64,000 nt of DNA. Origin: JAFLCA01 sp041907145. GTDB lineage: Bacteria; Bdellovibrionota_C; UBA2361; JAFLCA01. The translations under genes were made by a program, and so were the position numbers. Positions 45,414 to 53,850 of the stretch are shown here, piece after piece (position 1 is the stretch's first letter; each line of letters begins with the position of its first letter). The stretch is from contig JAYRHW010000283.1 in assembly GCA_041907145.1 (NCBI GenBank), forward strand, positions 1 to 64,000, written 5' to 3'. The notes beneath the pieces were generated by a model. It did not search any database. It saw nothing but the letters and a program-made list of their open reading frames with translations, and was not told the DNA's origin.

Positions 45414-45452
45414 TAGCTGGCGCCCGGAGATGAGTGCTGCTCTAACCAGCTA
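45414..45452 (-). other. Hairpin containing a tRNA D-arm-like sequence, next to ftsK
   Basis: Seven bases past the ftsK stop, the minus strand reads AGCTGGTTAGAGCA, identical to the D-loop region of many tRNAs, followed by GCACTCAT. No acceptor stem, D-stem 5' strand or T-arm is present, so it is not a working tRNA. The same segment lies in a 7-bp inverted repeat, TAGCTGG and CCAGCTA. It could be a tRNA remnant or the first element of the downstream structured RNA. Confidence 0.35.
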
Positions 45453-45458
45453 ATACCA

Positions 45459-48116
45459 CTAGGCCTCGGGCTCGTGGGTCGGGACGATAACCTCCCTGGG
45501 CTTTGCGCCGTCCATGGGCCCAACCAAGCCATCCTTTTCCATCATATCGATGATGCGCGCAGCACGATTGTATCCTATCCGAAACGCTCGCTGCAGCATT
45601 GAGGTGGAGGCCTGCCCCTTCTGAAGCACTAACTCTACAGCACGGTCGTAAATAGCATCGTACTCACCCTCATCGTTGAGAAGATCTTTGGTCTCGCTGT
45701 TCTCGTCCTCCTCCAGCACCTTCTTGCACATCTCAAGAATCCGCTCGTCGTATTGAGGCTTGCAGCGTTTCTTAACCGCCTCGACGACATTCTTCACCTC
45801 AGCGTCAGAAACGAAGGCACCATGAATGCGGCGAAGTGCCTCTGCGCCCGGCAACATGAACAGCATGTCGCCCCGACCGAGCAACTTATCTGCCCCCATC
45901 TGATCGAGAATGGTCCGAGAATCAACCCGCGCCGTCACACGGAACGAAAGACGGGCTGGGAAATTGGCCTTAATGAGCCCGGTGATTACATCGACGGATG
46001 GTCTCTGCGTTGCGATAATCAGGTGAATCCCAGCAGCTCGGGCTTTCTGAGCCAGTCGAGTGATGAGCTCCTCGATATCTCTGCCAACTGTAAGCATCAG
46101 ATCAGCGAGTTCGTCAATCACAATGACGATTTTCGGCAGCGGCTCAAGCACCTCGGCGACAATCGGCTCCGCCTCCTGCGAACCTTCCTCGCTCTCGTTA
46201 ATCCCCGCAGGCTCGGCATTTGGCGCCGCAACGGTCCCGGATTGGACGACGTCTTCCTCTGCAAGCTGTATGACACCTTCGGCGGCGCCAACGGGGGACT
46301 TCTCCTTCTCTCCGCGCACAAGAGCATTGTAGCCATCGATATTACGCACCCCGAATCGCTGCATCATGCGATAGCGCCGATTCATTTCATTCGCCGCCCA
46401 CTGCAAGACGCCCTTGGCCTGCTTTGGATCGGTCACGACCGGAACACGAAGATGCGGAATATCCTCATACACACTCAATTCCAGGATCTTCGGATCTATA
46501 AGGATCAACCCCAGTTCCTCAGGACGAGCGCGATACAACAAGCTCACGAGAAGCGCGTTGATACAAACGGACTTGCCGGTGCCGGTCGCGCCGGCCATGA
46601 GTAGATGCGGCATAGTAGCGATGTCAGCGACCACTGGATCGCCGTACGTATCCTTGCCGACGGGAACGGTTAATATCGACTCGGCGTTCACAAACGCCTC
46701 GCTCTCCAAGACATCACGGAGTCGAACTATATCGCGATGCTTGTTGGGTACCTCGATACCCACCGTTCCCCGTTTAGGGATCGGGGCGATAATTCGGAGC
46801 GAGCTTGCGCGCAAACTCATGGCCAAATCATCTTGCAACGCTGCAATTTTCCCGACTTTCACCCCAGGAGCGGGCTCGAACTCGAATAGGGTAATGACCG
46901 GACCTGGATGAACGTGGGTAACTTTGCCAAAAATTCCAAAATCTTTGAGCTTATTCTCGATTTGGCGCGACTTATCCCGCAATTCATCGTCATTCTCGCC
47001 GCCGACGCTCGGCTCCCCAGGACTCAACAAGCTAACATCGGGCAACTCGTAATCTGGAAAAAGCTTCGGCACATAGACCTCCCGCTCCTCCTCTTCCTTT
47101 TCCTTGCGGCGCTTACGAGCCGCCTGCGCTGCCTTGGCTCGCTCCTCGGCGTCCCGGCGCTTTACTACAACACGGGAGTAGTCCTCTCCGAGATCTTCGG
47201 CGGGAGAATCATCGTCAAGCTCCGATAGATCTTGAGTGCTCGGGGTAGGATCATCGTCATCATCCGACAAGGTCTCAACCTGTTCATCAAGAGCAGTGCT
47301 GTTCTTGCGCAAGCGAGGACGCGGCAGCTTCCATTCCCTCTCCTCCTCATCCGGTGAGGATTTCGAAGTCTTGGAGCCCTGAGTTGAAGACTTTTGCTGC
47401 GGCAGTTGTTCTAATGAATGGAGAAAGAAAACCGCTGCTCGCCGGGCGGTCCACACCGCTAGGCGGGGAAGTCCAATGAAGAGCGCATATAACGTGGCGC
47501 GAGAAAATCGCTGGAACCCCTCGAATAAGCTCGCAACGGACTGCCGCGTTGCGATCGCAAAGCACAAAACGAATAATGCTCCGGTAATCAGGCTGGCTCC
47601 GGCCGTGCTAAAAAGTCGAACGAGTGGTCGAGCAATCAGCCCGCCGACGCTGCCCCCGCCCGAAACTCCCCAAAAAACGGCTGCTAGCGCACACGAGAAA
47701 ATCAGAATACCCAGCAAGCCACACAACATCAGCAGTTTGGGCGTTTTGCCGTAATCTTCAAGTAGATCTTCGGTATTCCAAAAATATCGGGACAGGATGA
47801 GTGCCCAGGCCACGGGTACGAACGCGCACCAACCCATGAACCCGGACAGCATCGTTCCCACGAAATGCCCAACTGGTCCGAATGGGTTTTGCAACAGTCT
47901 TACATCTGACACATCGAGACCGAAGAGCTGCCCACGCTCGGCCTGGAAGGATAGGAAGCTCACGAGAATGAAAACTGAAAAGGCAAAAAAGACGACGGCG
48001 AGAGCCTCATTAGCCCACTCTATCGATGCGGAGAAATTACGCCCCTTAGCGGAAGTGCCGCCTGACTTTTTACGCGGGAGCCCGCGACGTTTCGTGGCAG
48101 TGTTTGTCATGCCCAT
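45459..48116 (-). CDS. ftsK: DNA translocase FtsK
   Basis: Divisome-associated DNA pump that segregates chromosome ends at the septum. The 885-residue protein has N-terminal membrane helices (roughly residues 37-210), a charged linker rich in Asp, Glu and Ser, and a RecA-like motor with Walker A GATGTGKSVCINALL and LILIDPKILELSVYE. A long insert follows RNIDGYN. The C-terminal gamma winged helix (GQASTSMLQRAFRIGYNRAARIID) is intact and would recognise oriented KOPS-like sites. The linker is shorter than in E. coli. Confidence 0.95.
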   Translation of the reverse strand: MGMTNTATKRRGLPRKKSGGTSAKGRNFSASIEWANEALAVVFFAFSVFILVSFLSFQAERGQLFGLDVSDVRLLQNPFGPVGHFVGTMLSGFMGWCAFVPVAWALILSRYFWNTEDLLEDYGKTPKLLMLCGLLGILIFSCALAAVFWGVSGGGSVGGLIARPLVRLFSTAGASLITGALFVLCFAIATRQSVASLFEGFQRFSRATLYALFIGLPRLAVWTARRAAVFFLHSLEQLPQQKSSTQGSKTSKSSPDEEEREWKLPRPRLRKNSTALDEQVETLSDDDDDPTPSTQDLSELDDDSPAEDLGEDYSRVVVKRRDAEERAKAAQAARKRRKEKEEEEREVYVPKLFPDYELPDVSLLSPGEPSVGGENDDELRDKSRQIENKLKDFGIFGKVTHVHPGPVITLFEFEPAPGVKVGKIAALQDDLAMSLRASSLRIIAPIPKRGTVGIEVPNKHRDIVRLRDVLESEAFVNAESILTVPVGKDTYGDPVVADIATMPHLLMAGATGTGKSVCINALLVSLLYRARPEELGLILIDPKILELSVYEDIPHLRVPVVTDPKQAKGVLQWAANEMNRRYRMMQRFGVRNIDGYNALVRGEKEKSPVGAAEGVIQLAEEDVVQSGTVAAPNAEPAGINESEEGSQEAEPIVAEVLEPLPKIVIVIDELADLMLTVGRDIEELITRLAQKARAAGIHLIIATQRPSVDVITGLIKANFPARLSFRVTARVDSRTILDQMGADKLLGRGDMLFMLPGAEALRRIHGAFVSDAEVKNVVEAVKKRCKPQYDERILEMCKKVLEEDENSETKDLLNDEGEYDAIYDRAVELVLQKGQASTSMLQRAFRIGYNRAARIIDMMEKDGLVGPMDGAKPREVIVPTHEPEA

Positions 48117-48238
48117 TACAACCCTTTAAGACAACCTACCCCTCTCAACAGAGCGGGCAGCAGCAATCCAAATCAGTGTTTTATGATAGCCAAGGACGGG
48201 GGTTTGCGAAACGGGCAAAATACGATCGCCAGTGCGGT

Positions 48239-48907
48239 TTAACCTTGGGGCTTGCCGCCTGAAAACTGCTCAATACGCCGCGAGGACAGCTGACTCAGGG
48301 CGGATCGAAACCCATCAGCCAGCAGGTCCTGAGCGCTGCGCCAACCAACCCCGGCCTCCGAACTGAAACGCTGCCGAGCCTTGAAGAGATTCTGGCTAAG
48401 AAATTCATCTTGGAAGTGGTAGCTGGCCGTCCAGACCGTCTTGCCATCACTGCTGCGCAACAATCGCATGGAAAAGTCGACGCCTGCCGGCTGAGTGGCT
48501 CCCACCGCAGATCCCTGGCGCTCCGTGTACCGCAAAATGGTAGTCCGCAGCACAGCGTCTCCCCCGAACTGCCTGGCCACAGCACGCGCAGAGTCGTCAC
48601 TTGTAGCTTTGGAGGCTGCAACTCTTGCCGACTCAGCATCAATCAATTGCACATCCATCTGCTCGCGAGCCGCCTGTTCAAGCTGCGCTAGAATTCGATT
48701 CTGACCGCCTGATGCGGAGCGCGCCCGCGGGTCGAATATTGGAGCTGCAATAAGAATACTGTTAATGCCGAGCAACTCACGTGGCGTCTCAGACTCGGCA
48801 ATCAAGGCCGGAGTCGTAATTGCAGGAGAAAGCGAAGGTTGCGATCCTTGCCCGCATCCGCCCAGGAATCCCAAGCAAAAGGCAATAAAAATATGTTCTC
48901 TTTTCAA
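48239..48907 (-). CDS. Predicted outer-membrane lipoprotein
   Basis: A 222-residue protein with a signal peptide ending in the lipobox LGGC (Cys18) and a Ser/Pro-rich linker. The body has an alpha/beta pattern: ILIAAPIFDPRA, QFGGDAVLRTTILRYTER, VDFSMRLLRSSDGKTVWTASY, and FLSQNLFKARQRF. Proteins of this pattern (DUF799/LpoB/TolB-like) are frequent outer-membrane lipoproteins in delta-like lineages; function is unknown. The start is a TTG at 48907 with GGAG seven bases upstream. It stands upstream of ftsK but 122 bases away. Confidence 0.75.
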   Translation of the reverse strand: MKREHIFIAFCLGFLGGCGQGSQPSLSPAITTPALIAESETPRELLGINSILIAAPIFDPRARSASGGQNRILAQLEQAAREQMDVQLIDAESARVAASKATSDDSARAVARQFGGDAVLRTTILRYTERQGSAVGATQPAGVDFSMRLLRSSDGKTVWTASYHFQDEFLSQNLFKARQRFSSEAGVGWRSAQDLLADGFRSALSQLSSRRIEQFSGGKPQG

Positions 48908-49115
48908 ACCGTTACTCCAAGATTTGGACGTGCCACGTCAATCAGGGAAAGCGCCACAAGTATTCCCCAACCAAGACCAATGTACAATCATTATCGATCG
49001 GTCTATCTGTCCTGTTTTAATCTTGATTTTCGCTCATCGAATCGCTTTACTTTTTCGCTAGGTGTACGATAACAAATACACTCTCATTCTGCTCCTTCCG
49101 TCACGGCAAATGGCA

Positions 49116-49144
49116 CTGACGTGGAGAACCAGTAGAATTATCAT
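49116..49144 (+). promoter_or_regulatory. Candidate promoter of the acidic protein gene
   Basis: CTGACG (49116-49121) and TATCAT (49139-49144) are 17 bases apart. Transcription would start near 49151, 18 bases before the ATG. Confidence 0.5.
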
Positions 49145-49168
49145 ATCGTTTCGCGGTTAGAGAATATC

Positions 49169-49543
49169 ATGAAGGCAGCTGAAAAAATCATCGACGCGCT
49201 TACACAACTCATGGAGGGCTACGCCGAGCTCCAGAGCTCTCTCGAAGAGGACTACGGGGTAACCGGCAAGGGCGCTGAGGAGGATAGCGAGGCAAACGCG
49301 GAGGTTGATGCAGCTCTGGTCACCGAAGTACGAGCAGCCGTGGAGTCAGTCATCGAAAACGAAGATTATAGCGCCGAAGAAGTGGCTGCTGTCATTTCCG
49401 CAGTAACTGACGCGTTGCAGGAAATCGATCCGGATCTCTTCCAGGAGGAGAAGGAAGAGGAGGAGGAAGACGATGATATCGACTACGATGATGATGACGA
49501 CGAGGACTTTGAGGAAGAAGACGATGACGATGACGACGAGTAG
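49169..49543 (+). CDS. Small highly acidic protein
   Basis: A 124-residue protein. The first 90 residues look helical and contain two similar stretches ending in AAVESVIENEDYSAEEVAAVISAV, with no Cys and few basic residues. The last 32 are almost only Asp and Glu. A matching promoter and an AGAG Shine-Dalgarno before the ATG support a real gene. No family is recognised. Acidic tails of this type occur in histone-like or RNA-polymerase-binding proteins, but that is speculation. It is a lone plus-strand gene between minus-strand genes. Confidence 0.65.
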   Translation: MKAAEKIIDALTQLMEGYAELQSSLEEDYGVTGKGAEEDSEANAEVDAALVTEVRAAVESVIENEDYSAEEVAAVISAVTDALQEIDPDLFQEEKEEEEEDDDIDYDDDDDEDFEEEDDDDDDE

Positions 49544-49632
49544 CGACACCGTCACCTATCGTTCGATATACGCTCGTTTGTCTAAATTTCAGTTTTGCTA
49601 GGATCCAGAATTTGCCCGGGAAGTCGTTAGGC

Positions 49633-50853
49633 CTATTCCGGCAAAAGTCGGTACTCTGCCCAGCTATCCATGGGGAATCTTTCAACAGCGCGCTCAATAT
49701 CCTTGCGCGAAGTTTGCTTGATGGTGGCAATAGTATCGGCAAGACTATGAACGGCCTGCCGATAGTTCCACTCCATCCCCAGCGCCATTAGTCGGCCCAT
49801 CGGAAGCTCTCCGCTCAAAGCGATCTTGGCGCAAAGCTTGGCCTTTGCCCGCTCCAGGTCCGCCCCCGAGAATTCTAGCGGCGAGCGAATTATGCCCTCG
49901 ACTATACGAGCGACCTCCGGAAGCTTTTGCGGTGATGTACTGGCATACGCCAAATAACAGCCAGTCCCGTCCCTCTCGTCATTATCTGCTCCGGCATCTT
50001 CCGCAATGCCCTTGTCAACCAACTCCCAGTAGAGACGTGAGCCTGTTGAATCCCCCATCATCATGGAGAGCAGGGACATGGGATAGCGCTCCGGATCTTG
50101 CGCCGAAGCCCCCTCGCACATAAAAAGCACGTGCGACTGGGTGAGATTCTTCTTCTTAAGCTCCTTGCGCACGGGTTTGCCGCGATGTGGGCCGACATTT
50201 CTCTCAGCTTTGAACTGCTTCCAACCAGAGGTCTCCGCCTCTGCTCTACTGACAAACGCATTCCAATCGAAATTTCCCGTGCCCACCAGAACCATATTCG
50301 AAGGGGTGTATCGTCGGTCGAAATAATCCTTCATTTCATCGCGCTTTAACGCGCTGATGGACGCCGTCGACCCCAACACCGAATTACCGGCCGTGTGGCC
50401 TGAGTAAAAATCGGCCATGGCGTGTTCAAAAAGGTAAAAGTGGGGTCGGTCCTGATACAGTGCGATCTCCTCGAGAATTACCTTTTTCTCCATATCGTAC
50501 TCGGCCGGATCCAGGGCCGGGCGTAGCATGTCCGAGAGCAATGATTGCATCTGCGCGAAGTACTCTGGGATCACCTGTGCATAGAAGACAGTATTTTCCT
50601 CCGAGGTGAATGCGTTTGCCTGGGCGCCGATATTGCCTAGCTCGTAGGTAATGTCGAGCGCGCTGCGCGTCGCAGTCCCCTTGAACATCATATGCTCTAA
50701 GAAATGCGATACTCCGGCTTCCTTTCCAACTTCGTCCCGCGCCCCCGTCCTAACGAAGTAACCCACCGCGGTGCTTAATGCCTCAGCCCGTGGCTCGCCG
50801 AGAACAGTGAGTCCGTTCTTAAGCACTGTCTTTCGAAACTTAGCGTCGCTCAT
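49633..50853 (-). CDS. M16 family zinc peptidase, catalytic subunit
   Basis: A 406-residue pitrilysin/MPP-beta-like protease. The metal motif is HFLEHMMFKGT (HxxEH) near residue 58 and the downstream Glu ligand is in EENTVFYAQV near 88-96. The first domain begins with LKNGLTVLGEPRAEALSTAVGYFV. I choose the ATG at 50853 with AGGAG five bases upstream; an in-frame start at 50889 would overlap the previous gene. It pairs with the motif-less M16 protein just upstream, as in heterodimeric processing peptidases. Confidence 0.92.
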   Translation of the reverse strand: MSDAKFRKTVLKNGLTVLGEPRAEALSTAVGYFVRTGARDEVGKEAGVSHFLEHMMFKGTATRSALDITYELGNIGAQANAFTSEENTVFYAQVIPEYFAQMQSLLSDMLRPALDPAEYDMEKKVILEEIALYQDRPHFYLFEHAMADFYSGHTAGNSVLGSTASISALKRDEMKDYFDRRYTPSNMVLVGTGNFDWNAFVSRAEAETSGWKQFKAERNVGPHRGKPVRKELKKKNLTQSHVLFMCEGASAQDPERYPMSLLSMMMGDSTGSRLYWELVDKGIAEDAGADNDERDGTGCYLAYASTSPQKLPEVARIVEGIIRSPLEFSGADLERAKAKLCAKIALSGELPMGRLMALGMEWNYRQAVHSLADTIATIKQTSRKDIERAVERFPMDSWAEYRLLPE

Positions 50854-50872
50854 GAAAACTCCTGCTCGCTGA

Positions 50873-52117
50873 CTATGGGACGGAAGCAAACGTATCTGAG
50901 TGAATTGCCTTAGGGCCTAACGTCATGCTCATAAAGCGATTTACCGGGAAGGCGTCTACATAGGCATCGATATCTTTAGCCTGAACAGCCTCGACGGCAC
51001 TTAGAATTTCCTGCAGAGGACGCACTCGCCGGCCAAGCCACCAATCCGCTGCTGCAGATGCCGCACGTGAACCCGTAGATTCCTCACCGATGATAAGAGC
51101 TGCCTTGAGATTGGCTTTCGCGCGTGCCAATTCCTCAGCTGTCACCGTGCCGCGCAGTTTTCGAAGCTCCGCGACCATTACCTGCAGAGTTTCCTCGGCT
51201 CGCTCAGGCGTAGTACCTGCATAGGCCATGATAGCTCCCGCATGCTGGGTTGCAGAATGTCGAGCGTAAACACTGTAGCAAAGCCCTCGTTTTTCCCGAA
51301 CTTCGATGAAGAGGCGACCAAACATTCCGCCTGATAGGACTCCCGTGGCAACCTTGGCAGCGTAAAAATGCTTTGTACCAAAGGCGGCTGAGGGGTACGC
51401 CAGTGCCATTTGCACCTGAGCAGATTCAAAGTCAATGTGATGCGCTGCTAATGTCGGCATAGCGCCAAACCTGGGAAGAGCCGGAGCTTCCCCCTTCCAG
51501 GCGCCAAAGTGCTTTTCAACGCTGCGTATGACTCGGTCGCTATTGACCTTTCCAGCAATCGCCAAGACCGAGCCCTGGGGCCTGATGCGGTGCTCCCACT
51601 GAGACCTAAGATACGACGCAGTTGCAGATTTGATCCCCTCCTCAGTCCCCAGCGTCGACCGCCCCCATACCCCGGGGTAATACCGCTCTGCCAAGGAAGT
51701 CATGACCCGGCGAGCAGGATTATCGATAAGAGACGCGAGGTCATGCAAGAAGACACCCTGGATGCTCTCAACTTCCTCCGCCGGAAGTAGTGGTTCGCGA
51801 ACGATTAAACCCACAAGTTCAAGGGCCCTGTCGAGCGCGTCCGCCAGGAGAGATCCTCGAAAAACAAATCTGTCGTACGATCCGCTTTCTCCATGAGAAA
51901 TTCCAAGTCCATCAAATGCTTCCGACAGCTCCCGGGAATGATAAGATCCGGCCCCGCGACTCATAAGCTCGGCCAGCAAGAGACTTGTACCGACATGCCC
52001 CTCCTCGTCGCATACGACGCCGCCCGGCACGATCAAATCATATGCGGCCGATTCAGCCTGCGGAATTTCTTCAATGAGGAGCACTAAGCCATTGGAACAG
52101 GTATGGGTCGTGAGCAT
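50873..52117 (-). CDS. M16 family protein lacking the zinc motif
   Basis: A 414-residue M16 homologue. The position of HxxEH is occupied by GTSLLLAEL, so it cannot bind zinc, but the rest of the fold is present (SNGLVLLIEEIPQAESAAYD, GLCYSVYARHSA near residue 288). Such inactive partners form heterodimers with an active subunit, as in mitochondrial MPP and bacterial PqqF-like or similar pairs. Its stop is 20 bases from the start of the active partner. Confidence 0.88.
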   Translation of the reverse strand: MLTTHTCSNGLVLLIEEIPQAESAAYDLIVPGGVVCDEEGHVGTSLLLAELMSRGAGSYHSRELSEAFDGLGISHGESGSYDRFVFRGSLLADALDRALELVGLIVREPLLPAEEVESIQGVFLHDLASLIDNPARRVMTSLAERYYPGVWGRSTLGTEEGIKSATASYLRSQWEHRIRPQGSVLAIAGKVNSDRVIRSVEKHFGAWKGEAPALPRFGAMPTLAAHHIDFESAQVQMALAYPSAAFGTKHFYAAKVATGVLSGGMFGRLFIEVREKRGLCYSVYARHSATQHAGAIMAYAGTTPERAEETLQVMVAELRKLRGTVTAEELARAKANLKAALIIGEESTGSRAASAAADWWLGRRVRPLQEILSAVEAVQAKDIDAYVDAFPVNRFMSMTLGPKAIHSDTFASVP

Positions 52118-52120
52118 TTC

Positions 52121-53407
52121 CTACTCTTTACAGATTTGAGCCAGTGTAACGGATTCGGCCTGTCCAGGCGAGACAAAGCTCTGAAATACTCTGCTAACCT
52201 CGGCCGGATAGTGCACGGATGCCCGACTTCCGAACAGCGCCTCCCGGATTTCCGAAATGGATAGCTTATCAGGGCTGCGCATGAGGGTGAGCGGCATATC
52301 GCGAGAGTCCCCGCGCAAAACGATATGAGCCCTCTCCAATGCGTCAATGGTGGGTTTGAGCACGACGGTACTGCAGCCAAGTGCTTCAGCGAGCTCGATG
52401 TCATTGGGCAATTGGGCGCCGCGTTGGAAGGCCCGCGTAATAATGACCAACGACTGCACTGCCAGCAGCATCCTGGCATCTCCCACGCTCAGCACGGAGC
52501 GTTTCCAAACTTTGCCGTGATGAGGCAGGTATTGCGCCTGATACGACAGCTCGGCGCCAAAGAGCACTATCGTCCAGCCAATATAGAGCCAGAAGAGAGA
52601 AATCGGTATCGCGGCTAAGGTTGTATAGATTGCGCTGTAGGAAGAAAATCGCACGATGTAAACTGCATATCCTTCCTTTGCGAGCCCGAACAGGATCGCC
52701 GTCATCAGCGCACCAAAACAAGCAGAACTCAATTTAACGGGAGCCTTCGGCACCAGGTAAAAGAGCGAGACGAAGGCGAGGAAATCTATCAAAAACGGCA
52801 GCAACGAGTTGTATATCCAAAGCCCCCCGCCGAATCCGGCCAGCATCGGCTCTACACGCGAGGAGCTGAAATAGTAAGCGGAGATTGCTAGTGCAGGCGC
52901 TATCACCAGGATGGCGCAGAAAATAGCGATCCGATGGGCGATCGTTCGCGGTTCGTACACCTGCCAGACCTCATTGAGAATATATTCAATCGAGTTCATG
53001 AGCAGAATTGAGGTGATTACCAGGAAAAGGATTACAATCACATTGAAGGAAGAGAGGCGCTCGCTAAACGTGCTGAGATATGCAAGCGCGGTATCCACGC
53101 TATTCACGTCTGGTACGAATTGCTTAAGGATGAATCGGCGCACCTCCGGTATATGTTCGCTCGAAACCGCGAAGGAAGCGAACATGCCGAAGGCCAGAGC
53201 CATGAGCGGCACCAGGGATAGCAGTGTGGTATATGCGAGGGATGCAGCCTTGGAGAATCCGTTATCCCAATAGAAACGGTCTGCAGAAGAAATTATGACG
53301 CGGCACAGCCAGCGGAGTTCCCCCACTAGGCGCTGAGCGGAGCGCCTGGGGTCACTAACCATCTCACGTACTTCATCCTTGACGTCGCCAAGGCTTTTCG
53401 ATGACAT
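52121..53407 (-). CDS. YihY/RbnA family inner-membrane protein
   Basis: A 428-residue integral membrane protein of the YihY/BrkB family, once misnamed RNase BN. It has about six membrane helices in the first 300 residues, with the signature AASLAYTTLLSLVPLMALAF near residue 55 and PISLFWLYIGWTIVLFGAELSY near 255, then a cytoplasmic C-terminal winged-helix-like region (AEALGCSTVVLKPTIDALERA). Function is unclear; transport has been suggested. I choose the ATG at 53407; a GTG at 53449 is in frame. Confidence 0.88.
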   Translation of the reverse strand: MSSKSLGDVKDEVREMVSDPRRSAQRLVGELRWLCRVIISSADRFYWDNGFSKAASLAYTTLLSLVPLMALAFGMFASFAVSSEHIPEVRRFILKQFVPDVNSVDTALAYLSTFSERLSSFNVIVILFLVITSILLMNSIEYILNEVWQVYEPRTIAHRIAIFCAILVIAPALAISAYYFSSSRVEPMLAGFGGGLWIYNSLLPFLIDFLAFVSLFYLVPKAPVKLSSACFGALMTAILFGLAKEGYAVYIVRFSSYSAIYTTLAAIPISLFWLYIGWTIVLFGAELSYQAQYLPHHGKVWKRSVLSVGDARMLLAVQSLVIITRAFQRGAQLPNDIELAEALGCSTVVLKPTIDALERAHIVLRGDSRDMPLTLMRSPDKLSISEIREALFGSRASVHYPAEVSRVFQSFVSPGQAESVTLAQICKE

Positions 53408-53552
53408 ACCTGCGTTTGACACCCCGTTATAACAAACGATTATCACCAAAAGCTCAAGAGAGCACTCAGCGAAAAACGTTGTTTCCAGACATTAGCCCGG
53501 AAGTTCTATGATAGGATGACGGTCTAGGTCAGATTACTGCACGGATTCGACT

Positions 53553-53849
53553 ATGGCTTATTTTTGCGCCCATTGCGCCAAAGAACTTTCGCTGACGACC
53601 GGCCAGAAGGTTGGAAGGCGAGAGTCCTGCCCACATTGCGATGGAGATCTGCACTGCTGCAAGAATTGCTCTCACTTCGACGATAAAGCCTACAATCAGT
53701 GCAAGGAACCACAGGCGGACCGCGTACTCGAGAAGAACCGCTCGAATTATTGCGACTATTTTCAGTTTCGCGATGGCGCCCTCGCGAAGAGCGGGGATCT
53801 TGCTAAGAGCAAGGCACTGCAGGACCTGGATTCCCTATTCAAAAAGTAA
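53553..53849 (+). CDS. Small cysteine-rich zinc-ribbon-like protein
   Basis: A 98-residue soluble protein with paired cysteines: FCAHCAKEL, CPHCDGDLHCCKNCSHFD and, near the end, YCDYFQF. The ADRVLEKNRSNYCDYFQF segment is typical of a conserved uncharacterised family in delta-like genomes. Metal binding is likely; no function is known. Its stop is one base from the convergent sigma-54 regulator gene. No transmembrane segment or signal peptide is present. Confidence 0.75.
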   Translation: MAYFCAHCAKELSLTTGQKVGRRESCPHCDGDLHCCKNCSHFDDKAYNQCKEPQADRVLEKNRSNYCDYFQFRDGALAKSGDLAKSKALQDLDSLFKK

Positions 53850-53850
53850 C

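Noticed and set aside
44475..45458. tmRNA, RNase P RNA or group II intron
   Set aside because: No tag reading frame, no GAGGAAAGTCC core of RNase P RNA, and no domain V-like hairpin with the AGC triad could be found.
49346..49555. Hydrophobic minus-strand frame antisense to the acidic gene
   Set aside because: It is the mirror of the Asp/Glu codon run (Val/Ile-rich) and has no signal for translation.
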